A stretch of DNA of 9,371 nt, from contig JASFRI010000155.1 of NCBI GenBank assembly GCA_050115015.1, forward strand, positions 1-9,371, written 5' to 3'. Positions 1 through 5,719 of the stretch are shown in pieces. Both the position numbers and the translations under genes were made by a program. This DNA is from JASFRI01 sp050115015 (GTDB taxonomy: Bacteria; Acidobacteriota; Polarisedimenticolia; CBDVAL01). Under the pieces are notes generated by a model that worked only from the letters and a program-made list of their open reading frames with translations, was not told the origin of the DNA and ran no database searches. The stretch's first letter is position 1, and the number at the start of each line of letters is the position of its first letter.

Positions 1-516
1 CACCGTCGCCGGGGGGATGCCGCTGACGTTACCCAGGAGGATCCCCCGTCCCCCCTCCTCGTTCTGGAGGTAGTGGGCGCCCAGGTTCACCGCCATCTGG
101 CCCGCCATGTCGCTCATCGGGATCAAGACCGGGCGGTCCCCCCGTGCGTCCTCGATGATCTCGTAGCCGACGACCGTGGCCTCCAGCGCGGTGAGCCGCT
201 GGATGGTCTCCCGGGACGCGACGGCGAGGTGGTGGAACGCGCAGATCGTGGATCCGCGCCCGATCTGATCGACCTCGTCCGGGGAGATCAGGCCGACGCT
301 GCAGACGAGGTCGGCCCGCTTGTGGGCCTCCTCGCCCGAGTAGACGATCCGGGCCCCGGACTGCTTGTAGTTCTCGTCGGTGAAGTGCGCCGCCTGGCCG
401 GCGCCGCTCTCCACCACCACCGAATGCCCCTGGCGCACGAGCCGCGAGACCGCGAAGGGGTTGAGGCCGACCCGGTGCTCGTGCCGGTGGGTCTCCCTGG
501 GAACGCCGATGATCAT
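1..516 (-). CDS. ald: Alanine dehydrogenase family protein, N-terminal part (cut by window edge)
   Basis: The visible 172 codons form the N-terminal AlaDH/PNT domain; the NAD-binding Rossmann domain lies mostly outside the window, since full-length enzymes are about 370 residues. It opens with MIIGVPRET and Arg15, matching the substrate-binding Arg of alanine dehydrogenases, and has HHLA with His96 at the catalytic His position. It then shows IPMSDMAGQMAV and GGRGILLGNVSGIPPA, which follow alanine dehydrogenase rather than transhydrogenase PntA. Canonical enzymes reversibly deaminate L-alanine to pyruvate with NAD. Odd feature: a gapless alignment from memory to the Bacillus enzyme puts Gly75 where the catalytic Lys of the VKEP motif belongs (here VGLI). 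The true substrate may therefore differ. The ATG at 514-516 follows GGAGG at a 7-base spacing, which fixes the start. It reads in the same direction as the upstream polysaccharide operon, 198 bases away. Family assignment is firm; activity is uncertain. Confidence 0.88.
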   Translation of the reverse strand, partial: MIIGVPRETHRHEHRVGLNPFAVSRLVRQGHSVVVESGAGQAAHFTDENYKQSGARIVYSGEEAHKRADLVCSVGLISPDEVDQIGRGSTICAFHHLAVASRETIQRLTALEATVVGYEIIEDARGDRPVLIPMSDMAGQMAVNLGAHYLQNEEGGRGILLGNVSGIPPATV

Positions 517-523
517 GGTGGGT

Positions 524-528
524 CCTCC
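524..528 (-). promoter_or_regulatory. Shine-Dalgarno GGAGG of the alanine-dehydrogenase-like gene
   Basis: On the minus strand GGAGG sits 7 bases before the ATG at 514-516 and decides that start. Extended to CGGAGG (524-529) it is exactly complementary to CCTCCG (minus strand of 562-567) about 30 bases upstream in the leader, so it could be masked by RNA folding. Confidence 0.7.
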
Positions 529-543
529 GTCGGCTCCGGCGCA

Positions 544-571
544 CCCCCCGCGGGTCCGGCCCGGAGGGGGG
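544..571 (-). other. GC-rich leader hairpin
   Basis: A run of six C (544-549) faces six G (566-571), and an inner stem CGGG (551-554) pairs with CCCG (560-563) around a five-base loop. On the transcript this would be a very stable hairpin 28 to 55 bases before the start codon. No U-tract follows, so it is not a standard intrinsic terminator. Its left arm shares bases with the possible anti-Shine-Dalgarno CCTCCG, so the two structures cannot form together. Confidence 0.45.
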
Positions 572-608
572 GCGATCGCGAAATATCGTTTCCGTACAGC
601 AACTTGCG

Positions 609-630
609 CGATCCGCAGGCCTGCCGATCG
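609..630. promoter_or_regulatory. 22-base near-perfect dyad, candidate operator
   Basis: Two 11-base half-sites match in 10 of 11 positions: outer arms CGATC/GATCG, one mismatched pair, then GCAGG/CCTGC meeting at the centre. It lies 93 to 114 bases before the alanine-dehydrogenase-like start, where a dimeric regulator would be expected to bind. The binding protein is unknown. Lrp/AsnC regulators commonly control alanine dehydrogenase genes, but this site is more GC-rich than usual Lrp sites. Confidence 0.4.
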
Positions 631-714
631 TCTATCACGGGCGGGCGGACGGAACACCCGCACCCTGAATGTTTGCAAGCCTCGCGCCAGCGGCCACCCG
701 GCGGGGCCGACGCC

Positions 715-2169
715 TCAGCCGTCCTCGCCCCCGGCCACCGCGGGCCGACCCTCGGGAGCCTGGAAGCCCTCCCGCTCCATCTCGCCCCACATCCGGCGGC
801 GGCGGACGAAGTCCCAGAAGGACTTCACCTTGAAGACCGCGAGGATCTGACGGTACCCGAAGTTCTCGGCGATGCCGTAGAGCAGCAGCCGGAGCAGGTC
901 CTCCCACCGCGGGTATCGCCGGAAGGAGATCTCCTCCAGCAGGATGGCCGCCACGGACAGGAAGACGCCGTAGACGATGGCCAGCGCCAGGAACAGCAGG
1001 AAGAACTTCAGGTTCAGGATGCCGAGCAGGAAGGAGAGCGTCACGGACACGTAGCCCAGGATCTCGACGAACGGGCCGAGCGTCTCGAAGAAGAAGAAGT
1101 ACGGGAAGGCGAACCAGCCGATCGTCCCGTAGCGCGGGTTGAAGAAGATCCGCTTGTGCCGGGCGAAGGTCTGGAGCATCCCCCGGTGCCAGCGGTTCCG
1201 CTGCCGGAACAGGATCCTCCAGGTGGAGGGCACCTCGGTCCAGCAGACCGGGTCCGGGACGAAGACGATCCGGTATGGCCGCTTCTTCCGCCGCCGGTTC
1301 TCGTGGAGCTGGACCACGAGCTCCAGGTCCTCGGTGTCGGTGTAGTGATCGTAGCCCCCGACCTCGATGACCTCCGACTTCTTGTAGAGGCCGAAGGCGC
1401 CGGAGATGATCAGCAGAGACCGCAGCGTGCTCCAGCCGATCCGCCCCGTGAGGAAGGCCCGGAGGTACTCCACCACCTGCAGCGCGGGCAGGGGCCGCCT
1501 CGGCAAGCCGACCTCGGTGACCCGGCCCTCGTTGACCTTGCAGCCATTGACGCACCGGACGATGCCGCCGACGGCGATCATCTGATCCGGGTGCTCCATG
1601 AAGGGCTTCACCACCTTCAGGAGGGCGTCCTCCTCGATGACCGAGTCGGCGTCCACGGAGCAGAACAGGGGGTAGCGCGACAGGTTGATCCCGACGTTCA
1701 GGGCATCGGCCTTGCCGCCCTTCTCCTTGTCGACCACGAGCAGGTTCTTCTGGACGAGGGAGGCATACACCCCCTTCACCCGCCGGGTGGCGATGGAGCG
1801 GCGGTAGACCTTGTCGATCCGGCGCAGCTCGAAGGCCTTCACCAGCTCCTTGAGGGTGTCGTCGCCGGAGCCGTCGTTAATCACGATGATCTCGAACTGC
1901 CCGTAGTTCAGCATCAACAGCGACCGGACCGTCGCCACGATGGTCTTCGCCTCGTCGTGGGCCGGGACCAGGATCGAGATCGGCCAGGTCATGTCGGAGG
2001 TGAGGATCTGCTGGTAGTCGCTGGCGTAGGAGCGCCGGACGAAGCGCACGATCTCCACGAGGGACGCCACGAACAGGACCAGGTAGATGGAGTTCAGCGC
2101 GATGAAGTACCAGAGGACGAAGTAGTTGAAGTAGACGATCCCCTGGATCAGGAGCCCCTGCCAGTTCAC
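715..2169 (-). CDS. Processive family 2 glycosyltransferase, membrane-bound (PgaC/cellulose-synthase-like)
   Basis: Predicted inner-membrane polysaccharide synthase of 484 residues. A hydrophobic N-terminal stretch (about 8-43) precedes a cytoplasmic GT-A domain with PAHDE (69-73), NDGSGDD (98-104), KGGKADALN (150-158), the metal-binding DADS (173-176), the catalytic-base-type TED (279-281) and QRNRWHRG (323-330), the Q(x)xRW signature of processive enzymes. Several hydrophobic helices follow (about 350-412), then a basic amphipathic tail. These are the marks of PgaC, NodC, HasA and BcsA, which extend beta-linked chains from UDP-sugars while moving them across the membrane. No PilZ domain follows, so direct cyclic-di-GMP control as in BcsA is not indicated. 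The GTG start (2167-2169) overlaps the HEAT gene's stop and has GGAGGAGG six bases before it. It is the last gene of the operon. The donor sugar cannot be assigned. Confidence 0.9.
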   Translation of the reverse strand: MNWQGLLIQGIVYFNYFVLWYFIALNSIYLVLFVASLVEIVRFVRRSYASDYQQILTSDMTWPISILVPAHDEAKTIVATVRSLLMLNYGQFEIIVINDGSGDDTLKELVKAFELRRIDKVYRRSIATRRVKGVYASLVQKNLLVVDKEKGGKADALNVGINLSRYPLFCSVDADSVIEEDALLKVVKPFMEHPDQMIAVGGIVRCVNGCKVNEGRVTEVGLPRRPLPALQVVEYLRAFLTGRIGWSTLRSLLIISGAFGLYKKSEVIEVGGYDHYTDTEDLELVVQLHENRRRKKRPYRIVFVPDPVCWTEVPSTWRILFRQRNRWHRGMLQTFARHKRIFFNPRYGTIGWFAFPYFFFFETLGPFVEILGYVSVTLSFLLGILNLKFFLLFLALAIVYGVFLSVAAILLEEISFRRYPRWEDLLRLLLYGIAENFGYRQILAVFKVKSFWDFVRRRRMWGEMEREGFQAPEGRPAVAGGEDG

Positions 2170-3407
2170 GGTGCGCCTCCTCCGGCCGGCGGGGCCGCCA
2201 GCAAGCCGGCAAGGTCCTCGCGAACCTCCGGGTCGGTGTGGTCGGCTCCCAGTTGCCGCAGCAGGTCGGTCCGGCCCAGCACCGCGACGCGGCGGATCAG
2301 GGCCTCCGCCAGCGCGCGCGCGTCACCGTCGGAGGACCGCAGGTTTCCCACCGCCTCGTCGAGAACGCCCGCCTCCTCCAGCATCAGCACCGACTGCTCC
2401 CTCGCGTACGGGTCGTCGGAGTCCAGCATCCCGATCAGCGCCGACTGCCCCTGGGGGCCCTTCGCCCTGAGAGCCTCGGCGGCGTTCACCCGGACCCACC
2501 ACTGGCCGTCGGTGAGCACGCCGCACAGGGGCTCCACTGCCTCGGTCCCGGAGATCCGTCCCAGCGCGCGGGCGGCCATCGCCCGCACGGGCCACTCGGG
2601 ATCGGACAGCGTCCGGATGAGATCCGGGACGGAGCCCGGATCCCCGATCTGGCCGAGCGCGTGCGCCGCGCGGGCCCGGATGTCGGTATCGGAGTCATCG
2701 AGGATCGCCCGCAGCACCGGGATCGCGGTCAGGCTGCGGACGCGCCCGAAGATGTCGATCACGGGCACGCGGGCGGCCGCCGGGAGGCGCGGGTACTCCC
2801 GCAGCAGATCGGCGACGGCGTCCTCCCCCATCCCCGAGAGGATGTCCGCGATCCGGATCGTCGACCAGCGGCTGGGCTGGCTCAGGGCGGCCACCAGCCG
2901 GGAGACCGCCGCGTGGCCTCCGGCGCTGGCCAGCGCCCGGGCGGCGCGGAGTCGGACCTCCAGGACCGGGTCCTCCATCGCACGGGCCAGCGCCGCGGTG
3001 GTCCCGGGGGCGCGCATGCGGCCCAGCTTCTCCGCCGCGTCGGCCCGGATCCAGGCCCGCCCGGACTGCAGGCGACGGACCTGGCGGTCGACCAGGCCCA
3101 GTTCCTGGAACGCACGGCTGAAGCGCTCCCGCACCGCCCCCCGGACCGCCTGCACCTGATCCAGCAGGATCGCCTCGAGGACGTCCCGATCCACGGGCCC
3201 GGGCGGCGCGGGCAGCGCCTCGAGCAGGGTGCCCGCCGCCGCGGCGCCGTGGCGGAGCACGATCGGCTCCAGGATCGCCCGTCGCCGCCGCCGTCGCGCC
3301 TCCCCCATCTGCCGCCGCACCTTGATGACGAGGATGGTGGCCAGCAGCAGGAGGAAGGCCCCGGCGATGACGCCGATGGCGATCCAGACGATGACGACGG
3401 GGTCCAA
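2166..3407 (-). CDS. Membrane-anchored HEAT-repeat protein
   Basis: A 413-residue protein with one N-terminal membrane helix (about 5-29), an Arg-rich juxtamembrane stretch (31-43, including a run of six Arg) and then a helical solenoid. HEAT/PBS-lyase-type repeats are clear from about residue 119 to 345, with recurring patterns such as VRLRAARALASAG, IRARAAHALGQIGDP, VRAMAARALGRISG and VRVNAAEALRAKG. The positive charge after the helix places the solenoid in the cytoplasm. HEAT arrays are protein-binding scaffolds and no catalytic motif is seen. Its place between a receiver-domain gene and the synthase, with a GTGA overlap to the latter, suggests it links or regulates the two (inference). 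The start is TTG (3405-3407), preceded by AGGGGG that overlaps the TAG stop of the response regulator gene. No characterised homologue is recognised. Confidence 0.85.
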   Translation of the reverse strand: MDPVVIVWIAIGVIAGAFLLLLATILVIKVRRQMGEARRRRRRAILEPIVLRHGAAAAGTLLEALPAPPGPVDRDVLEAILLDQVQAVRGAVRERFSRAFQELGLVDRQVRRLQSGRAWIRADAAEKLGRMRAPGTTAALARAMEDPVLEVRLRAARALASAGGHAAVSRLVAALSQPSRWSTIRIADILSGMGEDAVADLLREYPRLPAAARVPVIDIFGRVRSLTAIPVLRAILDDSDTDIRARAAHALGQIGDPGSVPDLIRTLSDPEWPVRAMAARALGRISGTEAVEPLCGVLTDGQWWVRVNAAEALRAKGPQGQSALIGMLDSDDPYAREQSVLMLEEAGVLDEAVGNLRSSDGDARALAEALIRRVAVLGRTDLLRQLGADHTDPEVREDLAGLLAAPPAGGGAP

Positions 3408-3418
3408 GGAGCCGCCCC

Positions 3419-3793
3419 CTAGCCCCGGGTCCGGGCGAGGACCTTCTTGACCCGGGCCACGAGCTCCAGCGCGTTGAACGGCTTGATGATGAAGTCCTCG
3501 GCGCCCCCCTCGAGCCCCCGGATGATGTCCTCCTCCTTGCTCTTCGCCGACAGGATGATCACCGGGATGTTCCGGGTCTCCGGGGCCTCCTGCAGGGAGC
3601 GCAGCACCTCGTAGCCGTCCTTGTACGGCATGATCAGGTCGAGGACGAGGACGTCGGGCAGGAGCGTCCTCGCCTGCTCCAGCGCCTGCTCCCCGTCCGG
3701 GGCGGTGAACACCTCGTGCCCGTTCTCGATCAGGATCGACGACACGAACTGCTGAACGATCGGGTCGTCATCCGCGGCCAGGATCCTTGCCAT
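3419..3793 (-). CDS. Single-domain response regulator (receiver only)
   Basis: At 124 residues this is a complete CheY-like receiver with no output domain. Acidic pocket residues DDD are at 8-10, the phospho-acceptor is Asp52 in LVLDLIMP, the switch Ser82 is in ILSAKS, and Lys104-Pro105 is in IIKPF. It should therefore be phosphorylatable and act by binding a partner. No histidine kinase is in the window, so phosphate must come from elsewhere. The gene lies between the beta-barrel export gene (24-base gap) and the HEAT gene (11-base gap), suggesting that its partner is within the complex, perhaps the HEAT scaffold (inference). The ATG at 3791-3793 is preceded by a GGAGAGGAG ribosome-binding site. 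Assignment is secure; the role in polysaccharide control rests on position alone. Confidence 0.93.
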   Translation of the reverse strand: MARILAADDDPIVQQFVSSILIENGHEVFTAPDGEQALEQARTLLPDVLVLDLIMPYKDGYEVLRSLQEAPETRNIPVIILSAKSKEEDIIRGLEGGAEDFIIKPFNALELVARVKKVLARTRG

Positions 3794-3817
3794 GATCTCC
3801 TCTCCTTCCTCCCGTCC

Positions 3818-5719
3818 TCAGAACCGGTAGCGGAACAGCAGGCCCGACGCCGTCGACTCGTACCCGGTGGCACTCTGGGCGGCATAGTCGGTCATACCGT
3901 AGTACGCCTCGAGCCGGGCGCGATCCGTGATGTTCCAGCCGATCCGCACCTCCCACCCCCACACGGTGTCGCCGCTGGCGTCCGTCGCCGGCAGGTCGGC
4001 CACGGTACCGTCCGGGAGCGGGATCACGGCCGCGTCCCAGTCGAAGGACTGCAGTCCCAGGTTGATCCGCACGTTGTAGTCCACCCGCGGGTGTCCCAGC
4101 GGACCCTTCCCCGCCACCACCAGCAGGTTCGAGAAGTACTGCTGCGGGTCGAAGTAGCCGGTCAGCAGGTGCTCCGAGTAGGACATGTAGCGGAAGCGGT
4201 AGCCCAGCTCCAGCGTGTGCGCCCCGAAGGTCAGGGGGCGGATCGCGGAGAAGTCGACGTGGACCCTGTCATTCCCGTCATTGAAGCCGGTCCATCCGGT
4301 TCCCGCACTGAACCGCCACTTCTTCCACGTCCCCTGCACCCCGCCGGTCAGCGCGTCGTAGGCGACGTCGCAGTCCAGTGTCGTCCGGGTGGCGTCGAAG
4401 GTCCGGCGCTCGGCGATCGCCCGCCAGCTCCAGGAGCCGGCGAAGGACCCGAAGGCGGAGACCGATCCGACCGCGCGGGTGGAACCCTCCCCCTCCGCGG
4501 GGTCGACCCGGTTGACGCCGACGCCGGCGAGCATGCCGACGCCCCGGGGCAGCGTCCACCCGAAGCGGATCCCCAGCGCATCCATCGTGGACGTCCCCGG
4601 TCCCTCCTGGATCGCACACTGGTTCAGCGTCGTGCCGCTCGGGTTGAGCCTCGAGCGTCCCTGATGCGCCTCGGTGCGGGCGATGTAGGGGGTGAGCCGC
4701 AGGTTCGGCGCCACGCCGAAGGTCACGTAGGCGCTGAGGTTCCGGTAGTCGTTGCCGTCGGTGTCGGTCAGACGCCGGAAGCCGCTGTCCAGGAAGGGCC
4801 GCCCCGCCGCACGCACCTCCCCCCGGAAGGCCTCGATGTCCGCGTCGCCCGGCGACGACGCCTCGGCCCGGGCGAGCAGGCGCTCGGTGGTCCGGGTGTC
4901 CCCCTGCCACCAGGCCAGCTGCGCCTTTCCCAGCAGCGCCTCGGCGTCCTCCGGCCGCCCCGCCAGGATCGCATCGTATCCGGCCTCCGCCGCCGGGAGG
5001 TCCCCGGAGTAGGCCAGGGCGCGCGCCTTGCCGATCCGCGCGTCCAGGTCTTCGGGGTCCCGGTCCAGGAGGACGTCGTACTCGCGGATCGCGTCCTCGT
5101 AGCGGCCGGACCAGGAGAGCACCCGCGCGAGCCCGAGCCGTGCATCGCGGGAGTCGGGCGCGGCATCGAGGAGCCGGCGGTACTCCTCGACGGACTCCGA
5201 ATAGCGGCGGTCCCAGGAAAGGACCTTCGCCAGCTCCAGCCGGACCGCGGCATCCTCCGGGCGCGCCTCGAGCATCTCGCGGTAGGCCGCGATCGCCTCC
5301 TCGTACTCTCCGGCCCAGGAGCGGGCGCGGACCGCCTCGAAGCGGACCGCCCCATCGTCGGGATGATCCTCGAGGTACGCGGCGTAGAGGTCCTGCGCGG
5401 CGGCGTACTGACCGTCCCAGGAGTAGGTGCGCGCCAGCCCCAGGAGAAGCGCCGCGTCACCGGGTTCCAGCGCCAGGGCCGCGCGGTACTCCTCGATGGC
5501 CTCGGCGAACCGGCCGTCCCAGGCCAGGACCTGCGCCAGCTCCCCGCGGATGGCGGCGTCCTCGGGACGGGAGGCCAGCGCGAGGCGGTACGCCGCGGCC
5601 GCGTCCGTGAACCGCCCCTGCGCCTTCGCCTCCCGGGCCGACCGCAGATCCGCGTCCGATGCGGCCGCCAGTCCCCAGACGGCCGCCAGCAGCATCCCCG
5701 CGAGGAACCGTCGGATCAT
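3818..5719 (-). CDS. TPR + outer-membrane beta-barrel protein, putative polysaccharide export porin
   Basis: A 633-residue secreted protein. Residues 1-20 form a signal peptide ending AAA before Ser-Asp. Residues about 27-303 are tandem 34-residue TPR units, five of them carrying Trp at the same place (67, 101, 135, 169, 203), followed by Tyr237 and Trp271. Residues about 310-633 alternate polar and aromatic strands and end FRYRF, a typical C-terminal outer-membrane insertion signal. A periplasmic TPR domain joined to a barrel is the layout of PgaA and BcsC, which guide polysaccharide across the outer membrane; PgaA is longer, about 800 residues. The closest class may be the YaiO-type barrel, but the exact family is not decided. 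The ATG (5717-5719) overlaps the stop of the hydrolase gene and has GGAGAGG upstream. The nucleotide sequence repeats every 102 bases because of the TPR units. Confidence 0.85.
   Translation of the reverse strand: MIRRFLAGMLLAAVWGLAAASDADLRSAREAKAQGRFTDAAAAYRLALASRPEDAAIRGELAQVLAWDGRFAEAIEEYRAALALEPGDAALLLGLARTYSWDGQYAAAQDLYAAYLEDHPDDGAVRFEAVRARSWAGEYEEAIAAYREMLEARPEDAAVRLELAKVLSWDRRYSESVEEYRRLLDAAPDSRDARLGLARVLSWSGRYEDAIREYDVLLDRDPEDLDARIGKARALAYSGDLPAAEAGYDAILAGRPEDAEALLGKAQLAWWQGDTRTTERLLARAEASSPGDADIEAFRGEVRAAGRPFLDSGFRRLTDTDGNDYRNLSAYVTFGVAPNLRLTPYIARTEAHQGRSRLNPSGTTLNQCAIQEGPGTSTMDALGIRFGWTLPRGVGMLAGVGVNRVDPAEGEGSTRAVGSVSAFGSFAGSWSWRAIAERRTFDATRTTLDCDVAYDALTGGVQGTWKKWRFSAGTGWTGFNDGNDRVHVDFSAIRPLTFGAHTLELGYRFRYMSYSEHLLTGYFDPQQYFSNLLVVAGKGPLGHPRVDYNVRINLGLQSFDWDAAVIPLPDGTVADLPATDASGDTVWGWEVRIGWNITDRARLEAYYGMTDYAAQSATGYESTASGLLFRYRF
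4811..5641 (-). repeat. 102-base tandem repeats encoding Trp-containing TPR units
   Basis: The TPR part of the export protein repeats at DNA level every 102 bases (34 codons). A recurring CCAGGA-type block on the plus strand (the Trp codon and its neighbours) appears near 5107, 5213, 5315, 5417 and 5519. Protein units read like LSWSGRYEDAIREY, LSWDRRYSESVEEY and YSWDGQYAAAQDLY. The first and last units have drifted most. It is an in-frame coding repeat and not an independent element. Confidence 0.75.

Larger units (their letters stand above)
517..714 (-). promoter_or_regulatory. Intergenic leader of the alanine-dehydrogenase-like gene
   Basis: This 198-base gap lies between the glycosyltransferase stop and the alanine-dehydrogenase-like start. 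It must carry either the promoter of the downstream gene or a read-through leader. I found no convincing sigma-70 hexamer pair and no hairpin followed by a T-tract, so operon termination here is not shown. It contains a 22-base dyad (609-630), a GC hairpin (544-571) and a possible Shine-Dalgarno-masking pairing (524-529 with 562-567). Part of it (580-606) is less GC-rich than the flanks, as promoters often are. Confidence 0.5.

Noticed and set aside
1..516. NAD(P) transhydrogenase subunit PntA
   Set aside because: The fold is shared, but PMSDMAGQMAV and GGRGILLGNVSGIPPA follow alanine dehydrogenase and the PntA-specific motifs are absent.
572..579. GCGATCGC octamer
   Set aside because: Looks like the cyanobacterial HIP1 site, but I noted only this one copy and nothing else suggests cyanobacteria.
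680..714. Terminator after the glycosyltransferase gene
   Set aside because: A short CGGCC/GGCCG hairpin can be drawn, but the stem is only five pairs and no T-tract follows.
73..3159. Open frame of 1028 codons on the plus strand
   Set aside because: It runs antisense across the alanine-dehydrogenase-like, glycosyltransferase and HEAT genes, with low-complexity Pro/Arg/Asp-rich translation and no domain. It is a high-GC shadow of well-supported genes.
4811..5641. Regularly spaced repeat suggestive of CRISPR
   Set aside because: The 102-base period is in frame, has no unique spacers, and encodes TPR units.
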